Source of the DNA: Mucilaginibacter mali
GTDB lineage: Bacteria; Bacteroidota; Bacteroidia; Sphingobacteriales; Sphingobacteriaceae
Length of the DNA stretch: 64,000 nt
NCBI RefSeq assembly: GCF_013283875.1
Contig: NZ_CP054139.1
Location: 3,348,001 to 3,412,000 of the forward strand
Reading direction: 5' to 3'
Part shown: piece after piece, positions 7,637 through 15,309 of the stretch
Position numbering within the stretch: position 1 is the first letter of the stretch
How the letters are laid out: every line of letters starts with the position of its first letter
Translations under genes and position numbers: made by a program
The notes under the pieces: model-generated
Database searches by the model: none
What the model was told of the DNA's origin: nothing
The model's input: the letters and a program-made list of their open reading frames with translations, nothing else

Positions 7637-8608
7637 TTAAAGCCACCCATTCTCCAACACTTCCTTAGCATGATACGTCAATATCGCCGTTGCACCTGCG
7701 CGGCGGATGCTGGTCAGTACCTCGGTTACCGCTCGTTGTTCATTCAGCCAACCGCGTTCTACGGCGGCTTTCAGCATGGCGTATTCGCCGCTTACATTGT
7801 AGGCGGCAACGGGTAATTCGGTATTATCTTTTAACAGTTTTATTACGTCTAAATAGGATAAGGCCGGCTTTACCATCAGGAAATCGGCGCCTTCAGCTTC
7901 ATCCAGACCGGCTTCTATCAGGGCCTCGCGCTGGTTAGCAGGGTTCATCTGGTAGGTCTTCTTATCGCCAAATTTCGGTGCCGAATTAAGGGCATCCCTG
8001 AAAGGGCCATAAAAAGCGCTGGCATACTTAGCCGTGTACGACATGATGCTGACATTAGTAAACCCATTATCATCCAGCACATTGCGGATATAGCCAACGC
8101 GGCCGTCCATCATATCGCTCGGGGCGATGATATCGGCCCCCATCCGGGCCTGCGCTACGGCCATTTTGCCTAAAACTTCCAGCGTCTCATCGTTCAGGAT
8201 TTGGCCGTTCTCTACGATACCATCATGCCCATCGCTGCTGTAGGGATCCATAGCTACGTCGGTAATCACGCAAGCTTCGGGGAAGCGTTGTTTCACATCG
8301 CGGATGGCGCGCAGGTACAGGCTTTCTTCGCGGTGACTTTCGGTAGCGTACTTATCTTTTAATTCTTCTGAGATATTCGGGAACAGGTCGAACGACTTCA
8401 AACCCAAATTCATGCAGCTTTCCACCTCGCGCAGCAGGTTATCAATGCTGTAGCGATAGATGCCCGGCATGGATGCCACTTCGGTTTTTTGGTTATTTCC
8501 TTCGATGATAAAAAGCGGAAAGATCAGGTTGGCGGCGGTAACATGAGTTTCCTGCACCATCTGGCGTATCACTTCGCTTTTACGGTTTCTTCTTGGTCGT
8601 TGTAGCAT
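7637..8608 (-). CDS. hemB: porphobilinogen synthase (5-aminolevulinate dehydratase)
   Basis: HemB condenses two 5-aminolevulinate molecules to porphobilinogen. The two Schiff-base lysines are visible: Lys194 in SYTAKYASAFYGPFR and Lys247 in DFLMVKPALSYLD. The metal-site segment reads DVAMDPYSSDGHDG (Asp117 to Gly130). Aspartates stand where zinc enzymes have cysteines, so this is the Mg2+-type rather than the Zn2+-type enzyme. The 323-residue length is normal. It lies between hemCD and hemL on the same strand with repeat-filled spacers of 72 and 101 bases on its two sides. Confidence 0.96.
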   Translation of the reverse strand: MLQRPRRNRKSEVIRQMVQETHVTAANLIFPLFIIEGNNQKTEVASMPGIYRYSIDNLLREVESCMNLGLKSFDLFPNISEELKDKYATESHREESLYLRAIRDVKQRFPEACVITDVAMDPYSSDGHDGIVENGQILNDETLEVLGKMAVAQARMGADIIAPSDMMDGRVGYIRNVLDDNGFTNVSIMSYTAKYASAFYGPFRDALNSAPKFGDKKTYQMNPANQREALIEAGLDEAEGADFLMVKPALSYLDVIKLLKDNTELPVAAYNVSGEYAMLKAAVERGWLNEQRAVTEVLTSIRRAGATAILTYHAKEVLENGWL

Positions 8609-8611
8609 GAG

Positions 8612-8697
8612 CCCCCCATCCCCCTAAAGGGGGAGTTTGTGTGAAAATAAGTTTATAATGAGCCTTCCTCATTCCCCCTTCAGGGGGTTAGGGGGCT
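8612..8697. repeat. GC-rich palindromic repeat, family C, between hemB and hemCD
   Basis: Two palindromes, CCCCCTAAAGGGGG near 8620-8634 and CCCCCTTCAGGGGG near 8674-8687, flank an AT-rich centre. The unit covers the full spacer and continues into the last codons of hemCD, giving its SPLTP tail. Confidence 0.78.
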
Positions 8698-10266
8698 GCC
8701 AAACACCGCTTCCGCCAGCCCAACTTCATCGGGCGAGAATGGCAATGTGTATGTTAATCCTAATTCGGCCAGTTTGTTGCCGGTAGATTTGCCGATAGCG
8801 ACCAGTTTTTGGTTCACATCCAGCAAGTTATCGGTAAAGTAAGCCTCAACGTTTGATGGACTGGTGAACACCAGGATCTCTGCGCCCGATGCTACCACTT
8901 CATCTACTAACACGGTTTCATAAACCGGCAGGTCGATGATCTTTGTTTCGGCCGACATGCTTTTTTGTATGCTGCGCATGGCGCTTTCCGAGCCCGGGAA
9001 CAATACCGTATGCCCGTTGGCCAGTTTGGCAAATTCGGCACCTACTTCGGCCGTATCGCCGCTATCGCCTACGTAATCGGCAAAATGACCGTTACGGCGC
9101 AGCGCATCTTCCGACCCGGTACCCATCACCCCAAATTTTACCTTTTTAGGAAATTGCGGATTAAGGTTAAAGAAATATTCAACAGCATTCTTACTGGTGA
9201 AGAACAGCCAGTCGACATTTTTAAGAATATACGAATCGAATTTGGTGATCACCGGTACGGTGCGGATCAGCGAGCGGCCCTCTATCTCGATATCATGCTT
9301 CTCCAGCGCGCGGCGAAAATAGCTTTGCTCCGAAATATCGCGCGAAATAAATACCTTTTGCGGGAACTTGCGCTCCTTATCAAAGTATTTCAGTATGCGG
9401 TCTTCAATACCCGCAATATCATTGGTTTGCAGGTAAAGGCGATCAGGAAACTCATCGCCCTCATCGGCTTTTGATGTAAAAATCTGGTAACCATCCTCGT
9501 GCCTGCGGCAATAGCAGCCCAAAGGCAGGTGGCAGCCGCCGCCAAAGCTTTTCAGCACTTTGCGTTCAACCGATAGTTCCTCGGCTACTTCGGGGTGGTG
9601 TAAGGCTTGCAGGGCTGTAAATAGTTCAGTATCTACTTCGCGGATCTGAATGGCTAAAACGCCTTGCGCCGGGGCAGGTACAAATTCGGTCGGGGTTAAT
9701 TCTTCAACATGGAACTCGCTCAAATCGATACCCAAACGGCTTACGCCGGCTTTGGCAATCATAATAGCATCGTAATTCTCGTCGCGCAGTTTGCCTATGC
9801 GGGTAGGTACGTTACCACGCAGGTCGTCTACCTCCAAATCGGGTCGCAGGGCCAGTAACTGGGCCTTGCGGCGGTTGGATGATGTACCCACCATACCGCC
9901 GAATTTTACGGATAATTTGTGCTTAACATCCACGCAATCTTTCAAGATCAGCAACAGTTCAGCCGGGTCTTCCCGTTCTGATACTGCTGCGATAATGAGT
10001 CCCGGCGGATTTTCTGTGGGCAGGTCTTTGTGCGAGTGTACCGCCAAATCAATAGTGCCTGCCAATAATTCTTCTTCCAGTTCTTTGGTGAAAAAGCCTT
10101 TGCCTTCCAGTTTATCGAAACTCAGGTTCAGGATGCGGTCGCCCTGTGTTTTAATGATTTTCAGTTCGGCAGTTACGTTGATAGCTGCCAGGCTGTCTTT
10201 AACAAAGTTGGCCTGCCATAAGGCCAGTTCGCTGCCGCGGGTTCCGATGATCAGTTTTCGTTCCAA
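8680..10266 (-). CDS. hemCD: fused hydroxymethylbilane synthase - uroporphyrinogen-III synthase
   Basis: Residues 1 to about 300 are HemC: KLIIGTRGSELALWQA at the start, HSHKDLPT, TSSNRRKAQLLALRPDL, and GGGCHLPLG whose cysteine (Cys245) carries the dipyrromethane primer. Residues about 315-528 are HemD, with the two-lobed pattern FFTSKNAVEYFF and VFTSPSNVEAYF. The enzyme would make linear hydroxymethylbilane and cyclise it to uroporphyrinogen III without release. Start chosen at the TTG giving MERKLIIGTRG. The longer frame opens with a GTG that overlaps a TAAATTTG promoter box at 10314-10321 and cannot be transcribed from it. The last residues (SPLTP) come from a repeat. Confidence 0.93.
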   Translation of the reverse strand: MERKLIIGTRGSELALWQANFVKDSLAAINVTAELKIIKTQGDRILNLSFDKLEGKGFFTKELEEELLAGTIDLAVHSHKDLPTENPPGLIIAAVSEREDPAELLLILKDCVDVKHKLSVKFGGMVGTSSNRRKAQLLALRPDLEVDDLRGNVPTRIGKLRDENYDAIMIAKAGVSRLGIDLSEFHVEELTPTEFVPAPAQGVLAIQIREVDTELFTALQALHHPEVAEELSVERKVLKSFGGGCHLPLGCYCRRHEDGYQIFTSKADEGDEFPDRLYLQTNDIAGIEDRILKYFDKERKFPQKVFISRDISEQSYFRRALEKHDIEIEGRSLIRTVPVITKFDSYILKNVDWLFFTSKNAVEYFFNLNPQFPKKVKFGVMGTGSEDALRRNGHFADYVGDSGDTAEVGAEFAKLANGHTVLFPGSESAMRSIQKSMSAETKIIDLPVYETVLVDEVVASGAEILVFTSPSNVEAYFTDNLLDVNQKLVAIGKSTGNKLAELGLTYTLPFSPDEVGLAEAVFGSPLTP

Positions 10267-10313
10267 AGAGTGTTTATTTGTGCAACGCTTAACACCTGTT
10301 GATGTTTGCTGCA

Positions 10314-10321
10314 CAAATTTA
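10314..10321 (-). promoter_or_regulatory. -7 box TAAATTTG upstream of hemCD
   Basis: A perfect TAnnTTTG element on the minus strand, about 48 bases before the TTG start of hemCD. No clear TTTG box lies 19 bases upstream, so strength is uncertain. Its position argues that translation starts at 10266 rather than at the GTG at 10314. Confidence 0.45.
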
Positions 10322-10403
10322 GCTTTTTAGCTTAAGGTAGCGGAAATTTTATGAGAATGTGAGGTTGGGTTGACGGTAAATATTGAAAATCACTTCTGAA
10401 GCA

Positions 10404-10871
10404 TCAATAAGTTGTTCCTTTTTTATAAGCATCTAACAAAACCATTAATTCTGTTGAGCCTATATTCAGATCTTTTACCCTGATCTTTTTCTTTCCAACC
10501 GATGACCTGTATACAAAATAGAAATCCCACCCTCTCCCTAATTTCCCGACAACTTTAGCTTCACTAACGTGCTGCCAATCAACAAATGGCAAGTTTGCCA
10601 CCCTGATACCGGCTTCATTAATTATAATTTGCGGAGCGAAGGTTAAAAACACTTTCAAATTATACCCCATCAAAATAATTGCGCCTAAACAAAAAAGGCT
10701 CAATGGTATTAAACCAGATAATTCTTTTTCATAAAATAATCCAGGGATAGCACATATCAATATAATCGCCGGAATGATCGACCTATATATCGCATTCTGT
10801 TTAGAATAGTATATTAAAGTCTCGGCGGGAATGGGCTCGTTAAGGGTGATATATGGCGTGGTAAACTTCAT
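10404..10871 (-). CDS. small membrane protein with PH-like C-terminal domain, paralogue 1
   Basis: A 155-residue protein with two adjacent membrane helices (about residues 30-46 and 52-72), then a soluble beta-rich domain beginning PQIIINEAGIRV and ending in a helix (STELMVLLDAYKK). The arrangement, two helices then a small PH-like fold, resembles bacterial PH-domain or DUF2244-like membrane proteins, but no catalytic residues are seen. The neighbouring 290-residue protein at 11092 has the same PQIIINxxGI strand, a tryptophan 9-10 residues after the Gly-Ile, and the same order of elements. The two look like paralogues. Both stand between hemA and hemCD on the same strand. Function unknown. 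Confidence 0.7.
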   Translation of the reverse strand: MKFTTPYITLNEPIPAETLIYYSKQNAIYRSIIPAIILICAIPGLFYEKELSGLIPLSLFCLGAIILMGYNLKVFLTFAPQIIINEAGIRVANLPFVDWQHVSEAKVVGKLGRGWDFYFVYRSSVGKKKIRVKDLNIGSTELMVLLDAYKKGTTY

Positions 10872-10904
10872 TACATATACCTAAAGCTACGAAATTGTTA
10901 TCAT

Positions 10905-11090
10905 TTTTTTGAAGATCAGTGCCAGCATTTCATCGGTTACGACAGCCCCGCTCTACGTTACAAAGCCTCGCTTGCCCGGGCGCAAGCCATCACACGCTGC
11001 GGGTTTTCCACTGCGATCGGGTCTATTTATGAACAGGGCAGCACTCCGGCTACAGTACCGTCATCGAACATTTGCCGATGGTTTTTTAAA
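10905..11090. other. GC-rich non-coding block between the PH-like paralogues
   Basis: The 220-base gap holds a GC-rich stretch unlike the AT-rich spacers around it, bounded by CATCGG (10931-10936) and CCGATG (11075-11080). Forward frames stay open across it (for example from 10909), but no start with a promoter and no recognisable domain is seen. It may be a dispersed repeat or a gene remnant. Confidence 0.4.
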
Positions 11091-11091
11091 T

Positions 11092-11964
11092 TTACGATGT
11101 CCTTGTCAGCCGGCGGCCGGTTTCGGTTAAATAATTATTCTTTTGGTATTTATAGATTTTACCGCTGCGTTGCCTGTACTTTATCAGCAATTGCGATAAC
11201 TTGTCTACATTGGTATCCAAATCGTCTATCGGAAACTCCTCGCGCCCGCCGGGACAATCGTAAGCCAGCACTACTTTGGCATCCCTGCCCTCGCCTATCT
11301 GCTCAACGGTCTCGTTGCCTATCTCTTCCCATGTGTAAAATTCGGCAGCGGCGGTCTTTATACCTTCATCGTTAATAATGATCTGCGGGCTTTTATCAAT
11401 AAAGGTTTTACGGGAAAAGAATGCGATAAGCGCGCCTGATATAAAAAAGAAACACACGGTTATCCATTCGCCGCGCACCAAAAAATAGATCCCTAACCCA
11501 AACCAGACCGCCAGGAATACCGCACCTATTAGTACCGAAACACGCGAGATGTATATCCTGGTCTCGTTAGTTGTAGTATGATCGGGTACAACAAGATCGT
11601 CAAGCTTAAATTTTTCTGCTATAATAGCCAGGCGCTGTTTATCCTCGCGGCTGTACCATTCCAGCTTTTCCCAAAAACCACCCTCGGGCGATAACAGGCC
11701 AATCTTGAGCGCACGCTGCTTTAACTCATGTACATTACGCACATTTTCAAAAGCCCATAAGCGCCAGCGCGTAATGGCAATGCTGCGATAGATAGCGATA
11801 CTTAAAAACATTACAGGAAGCGCGAGTGTGGCCCACATATGGTGGTGCTGCCAATTCAACGCTATAAAACCGGCCAATATCAGCACCTGTATAAACATCA
11901 AAGGCCTGCTGATCATCATTTTGCCTTTGGCCAGTGCTTCGTCTACGGTAACGGTCTCGAACAT
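11092..11964 (-). CDS. membrane protein with PH-like C-terminal domain, paralogue 2
   Basis: A 290-residue protein. A first helix pair (about residues 21-36 and 43-60) is followed by a cytoplasmic segment (RWRLWAFENVRNVHELKQRA to KFKLDDLVV). A second helix pair follows (about 153-168 and 173-187), and then a soluble domain starting PQIIINDEGIKT with TWEEIGNETVEQIGEG. This C-terminal half parallels the 155-residue neighbour, so paralogue 2 is an extended version. No enzyme motif is visible. It is transcribed toward hemCD, downstream of hemA. Its role is unknown; co-location with haem genes is the only hint. Confidence 0.7.
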   Translation of the reverse strand: MFETVTVDEALAKGKMMISRPLMFIQVLILAGFIALNWQHHHMWATLALPVMFLSIAIYRSIAITRWRLWAFENVRNVHELKQRALKIGLLSPEGGFWEKLEWYSREDKQRLAIIAEKFKLDDLVVPDHTTTNETRIYISRVSVLIGAVFLAVWFGLGIYFLVRGEWITVCFFFISGALIAFFSRKTFIDKSPQIIINDEGIKTAAAEFYTWEEIGNETVEQIGEGRDAKVVLAYDCPGGREEFPIDDLDTNVDKLSQLLIKYRQRSGKIYKYQKNNYLTETGRRLTRTS

Positions 11965-12043
11965 TGCAGGATAGATTTATCCAGCCAATATAGTATTTTC
12001 GTGTAGTAATTTAAAAATTGGAATTGCAATATCAGCATGTGGG

Positions 12044-12064
12044 ATGCTGAAACAAGTTCAGCAT
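12044..12064. repeat. stem-loop repeat ATGCTGAA-ACAAG-TTCAGCAT, family E
   Basis: A perfect 8-bp stem with a 5-base loop, in the spacer between hemA and the PH-like paralogue 2. It is followed by GACAGGAAG and lacks a T-run, so it looks like an intergenic palindromic repeat rather than a terminator. Confidence 0.6.
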
Positions 12065-12092
12065 GACAGGAAGTAAAAAAGAGAGAAGATAC

Positions 12093-13316
12093 TTACTGAT
12101 TAATAAAGATCTCTTTAGCCATCACCATCGGTACGCTAATGTACTTCTTCTCCATGTAGTTCATCACCTTTTCCAGCACCAGGCGCGATTGCTCGTCCAG
12201 GCCCTGTATCTCATCGGCAAATACCGAGTTGACGGCGGTGTTGCGGATCTCCTTTATCTTTTCGGGCACCTGGCGCATCGCCAGTTCAATACGGCGCTGT
12301 TTAAGCTGTGGTAAAAAATCGGTAATGTTTTGGTCGATGATCTTTTCGGCATGCACCAGTTCCTGGTAACGCTCCTGTATGTTCTTCTGGGCGATCTCGT
12401 TCAGCGAGTGCACCTCGATAAAGTTTACCGGAAATTGCTCCAGTATCTCGGGCGCGGTATCGTTAGGAATAGCCAGATCGACGATTGTCTTTTTACCTTC
12501 CTCGCCATTCAGCAGGGTGTTGTAGATCTCGGGCGTAATAATAGGCTGTGTAGCCGATGTACAAGTTATGATCACATCGAAACCTTTTTTATAGGTTTTC
12601 AACGCTTCCAGGTCGTAAGCTTCGCCGTTTAGATCGGCAGCCAGTTCCTGCGCTTTCGACAGCGTACGGTTAAACACCGCGAAGTTGCTGAACTTATGTT
12701 TTTGCAGATACTTAGAAATATTGCGGTTAGTTTCGCCTGCGCCGATGATGATCACGCGGGCATTGGTGCACAACTTCAAATCGCGCAGCTTACGGTAAGC
12801 CAGCGATACTACCGAAATGGGATTTTTAGCGATATTGGTATGCGTATAAACCTCTTTAGCGGCTTTAACAGCGCAGCTCATTACCATGCGCAGGTAATCG
12901 CCGGTTAGGCCGGCCTCTCGGGCTGTTTCGTAAGCTTTGCGCACCTGGGCTAAAATTTCCTTTTCGCCAACCACCAAACTTTCTAAACTGCACGATGTGC
13001 GCAACAGGTGGCTCAGCGCTTCCTGATCTTCGTAAATGCAGGCTGCCTCTACAAAGTTACCCATGTGGTGCGGGCACAGGCCCATATCCAAAGCCTGGAA
13101 AAAATCGCCGGCAAAGGTTTTATCAACCGGCTGCTCGGTGGCCATTACAAAGGCTACGCGGTTACAGGTAGCCAGGTAGAAGATCTCGGGGATGTTAAAT
13201 TGGTCTTTAACCTGCTGTAGTTTCGGTACCAGATTTTCCTGACAAATCACCAGCTTACCCAATTCCTTCAACTCGACTTGTTTGTGCGTAAAAGCTATAA
13301 CCTTTAGATACTTCAA
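12093..13316 (-). CDS. hemA: glutamyl-tRNA reductase
   Basis: HemA reduces glutamyl-tRNA to glutamate-1-semialdehyde with NADPH and commits glutamate to haem. The catalytic cysteine is Cys51 in YLATCNRVAF. SSLESLVVGE-type sequence is present as CSLESLVVGEKEILAQVRKA, the NADPH-binding loop is VIIIGAGETNRNISKYL, and the C-terminal dimerisation helices follow (AEKIIDQNITDFLPQLKQRR). The length of 407 residues is normal. The start is TTG (MKYLKVIAFTHK); no ATG fits. It is the first gene of the minus-strand haem cluster, with its own promoter upstream. Confidence 0.94.
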   Translation of the reverse strand: MKYLKVIAFTHKQVELKELGKLVICQENLVPKLQQVKDQFNIPEIFYLATCNRVAFVMATEQPVDKTFAGDFFQALDMGLCPHHMGNFVEAACIYEDQEALSHLLRTSCSLESLVVGEKEILAQVRKAYETAREAGLTGDYLRMVMSCAVKAAKEVYTHTNIAKNPISVVSLAYRKLRDLKLCTNARVIIIGAGETNRNISKYLQKHKFSNFAVFNRTLSKAQELAADLNGEAYDLEALKTYKKGFDVIITCTSATQPIITPEIYNTLLNGEEGKKTIVDLAIPNDTAPEILEQFPVNFIEVHSLNEIAQKNIQERYQELVHAEKIIDQNITDFLPQLKQRRIELAMRQVPEKIKEIRNTAVNSVFADEIQGLDEQSRLVLEKVMNYMEKKYISVPMVMAKEIFINQ

Positions 13317-13338
13317 AGCAGTTTAAAATTTAACCCAA

Positions 13339-13373
13339 CAAAAGTAACACGCCATATTTGCTGCAATGTCAAA
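13339..13373 (-). promoter_or_regulatory. probable promoter for hemA
   Basis: On the minus strand a perfect TACTTTTG (-7, plus-strand 13339-13346) is preceded by TTTG (13370-13373) at a spacing of 23, longer than the usual 19. The -7 box lies 22 bases before the TTG start of hemA. Confidence 0.45.
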
Positions 13374-13487
13374 CCTTTGTCAAACGCATCAATTTAGAAC
13401 GGTTATAAATTATTACGCAAAACATTTATATACAGTTGCTTACAATGAAAACAAAACCAAAAATTGACCATTTTCGTACATTAGTCA

Positions 13488-13859
13488 ATGCATAAGCTTA
13501 AAAATGTTAGTATAGGGGTTCTCGTCTTAGGATATTTTGGTGCAGGCATTAATCATTTTGTTCACCCCGAGGGCTACATCCATATTATTCCAGCATACAT
13601 CCCCTTTCCCAAATTAATGAATGTGCTGGCGGGTAGCTTCGAGGTGCTGTTCGCGCTGATGCTGACCTTTTCAAAAACCCGTACCATAGCCGTTTGGGGC
13701 ATTATCCTGATGCTGGCTGCCTTTATGCCCGTACATATCCAAATGGTGATAGATGCGCCATTTATGCTGGGCAGCTTACATGTTACTAAATTGGGGGCAT
13801 GGATAAGAGTGTTGTTGCAACCGGTGCTGATGGTTTGGGTTTGGTGGCATAGGAAATAG
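13488..13859 (+). CDS. DoxX-like small membrane protein
   Basis: A 123-residue protein made almost entirely of four membrane helices. GYFGAGINHFVHPEGY near residues 18-33 is the typical first loop of DoxX-family proteins, and the middle helix pair (GSFEVLFALMLTF and GIILMLAAFMPVHIQM) fits too. Family members have been linked to respiratory quinone chemistry and thiol stress, but for this subgroup no activity is known. It starts the plus-strand run after hemA, divergent from it with 171 bases between. Confidence 0.75.
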   Translation: MHKLKNVSIGVLVLGYFGAGINHFVHPEGYIHIIPAYIPFPKLMNVLAGSFEVLFALMLTFSKTRTIAVWGIILMLAAFMPVHIQMVIDAPFMLGSLHVTKLGAWIRVLLQPVLMVWVWWHRK

Positions 13860-13890
13860 CTACAGGCTAAGATAAAGTAAGGCAAAAGAT

Positions 13891-13898
13891 TATATTTG
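13891..13898 (+). promoter_or_regulatory. -7 box TATATTTG upstream of the RDD gene
   Basis: A perfect TAnnTTTG element 37 bases before the ATG of the RDD gene. The -33 position reads TAAG instead of TTTG, so only half the promoter is convincing. Confidence 0.4.
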
Positions 13899-13935
13899 TC
13901 CATGCCATTGTTTTAAATACAGCCTATCCTACCAA

Positions 13936-14388
13936 ATGAAAGTTTATCACATCAATTACCAAACAAACATCAAACGAAAGATCGCGGCTACGCTAATCGA
14001 TTATGCCATTTACTTTATCTTCGCTTTTGTATACGTTTCGTATATGGGTACTGCAACTGAGGATGGGGGAAAGGCAGTTAACGGCCTGCCAGCCTTGCCT
14101 GTTTTTGCAGTATGGTTTTTATATTTTGTCGTGACAGAGGCTTATAACGGTTCAACGCCTGGTCATGATATTTGTGGATTGAAAGTAGTAAAGGAGAGTG
14201 GAGAAAATATTACATTTAAGGATGCGTTAAAAAGGCGGATACTGGATGTAGTTGACCTTGGTATATGGGGTATCCCTGCTATGATATGTATCAATAATAC
14301 ACCGAAATGCCAGCGCGTGGGCGATCTGTTTGCCCATACATTAGTAATTAGAAAGACCGATATCGTTGTTGAAGAAGTGGCATTTTAA
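13936..14388 (+). CDS. RDD family membrane protein
   Basis: A 150-residue protein with the RDD layout. A first helix follows KIAATLIDYAIYF (the RDD Arg-Asp motif is altered to Ile-Asp), a second helix is at VWFLYFVVTEAY, and then comes GSTPGHDICGLKVV, which matches the conserved T-x-G-x-x-x-x-G-L/I-x-V stretch. A third helix region follows KRRILDVVDLGIWG. RDD proteins are often transporters of small solutes or Na+/H+ antiporters, but the shortest ones are uncharacterised. The next gene begins six bases after its stop. Confidence 0.85.
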   Translation: MKVYHINYQTNIKRKIAATLIDYAIYFIFAFVYVSYMGTATEDGGKAVNGLPALPVFAVWFLYFVVTEAYNGSTPGHDICGLKVVKESGENITFKDALKRRILDVVDLGIWGIPAMICINNTPKCQRVGDLFAHTLVIRKTDIVVEEVAF

Positions 14389-14393
14389 CGTAT

Positions 14394-15224
14394 ATGATCA
14401 GAAAAGAAACCTACACGCTAACCGGCTCTTCCGGCCGCTTAATGCTGGCCGACCTTACTTTTGACGATGCCAACCCACAAGGGCCGATGATCATCTTCGT
14501 ACACGGTTTTAAGGGATTTAAAGATTGGGGCGCTTATAATTTGGTAGCCGAATACTTTGCCCGGCTGGGTTACCGCTTCCTGAAATTCAACTTCTCGCAC
14601 AATGGCACCACGCCTGATAACCCGGTAGATTTTGCCGATATGATAGCCTTTAGCGAGAACACTTTCACAAAGGAACTGGATGACCTGGGCACCGTGATAG
14701 ATTTTGCCTGCAACGGCAGCGCCATGCCCCGCGCGCAAAGCGTTTGCCTGATGGGACACAGCATGGGCGGCGGCATCAGTATTATTAAAGCGGCCGATGA
14801 TAAGCGAGTTAACCGGTTAATTACCATGGCTTCTATTGGCGGCTTCCGTACCTTATGGTCGGCCGATGAGGAGCAGCAGTGGCGCATGCAGGGCATTAAA
14901 TACTTCGAGAATCAGCGTCTGGGCATACAGATGCCGGTAAAGGCCAGTTTGCTCGACGACCTTGACCGTAACCCCGTGCGACTGAATATACTGGCCAAAG
15001 CCGCCGAACTTACCCAACCCTGGCTGATCGTGCACGGAGAAGAGGATGAAACCATCCCTGTACAGCAGGCTTACCAATTGCAAGCGGTACATCCAAACGC
15101 CGAATTGGTAATTGTTAAAAATGCCGATCATGTTTTCAATGTGCCGCATCCCTACCCGTCAAAAACATTAACCGTTGAGTTACAGGAATTTTGCGATGCA
15201 GCGGCCCGATTTTTGAGTAATTAG
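14394..15224 (+). CDS. alpha/beta hydrolase
   Basis: A 276-residue cytoplasmic hydrolase. IIFVHGFKGFKDWG gives the oxyanion-hole HG segment, MGHSMGGGIS the nucleophile elbow with Ser123, VHGEEDETIPVQQAY the acid region, and NADHVFNV the catalytic histidine. The profile matches the dienelactone-hydrolase or acyl-peptidase-like branch that acts on esters or short peptides. The start codon follows the RDD stop closely, suggesting cotranscription. No signal peptide is seen. Substrate unknown. Confidence 0.88.
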   Translation: MIRKETYTLTGSSGRLMLADLTFDDANPQGPMIIFVHGFKGFKDWGAYNLVAEYFARLGYRFLKFNFSHNGTTPDNPVDFADMIAFSENTFTKELDDLGTVIDFACNGSAMPRAQSVCLMGHSMGGGISIIKAADDKRVNRLITMASIGGFRTLWSADEEQQWRMQGIKYFENQRLGIQMPVKASLLDDLDRNPVRLNILAKAAELTQPWLIVHGEEDETIPVQQAYQLQAVHPNAELVIVKNADHVFNVPHPYPSKTLTVELQEFCDAAARFLSN

Positions 15225-15309
15225 TTTGTAACAATAGTTTATTGCTAACAACATTTAGCTTAATTTGCATTACCCCTAAAGCAAACAAGCTGTACGCGCC
15301 GATATTATA

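Noticed and set aside
12044..12064. Terminator between hemA and its downstream neighbour
   Set aside because: The stem is short and has no T-run on either side. A repeat explains it better.
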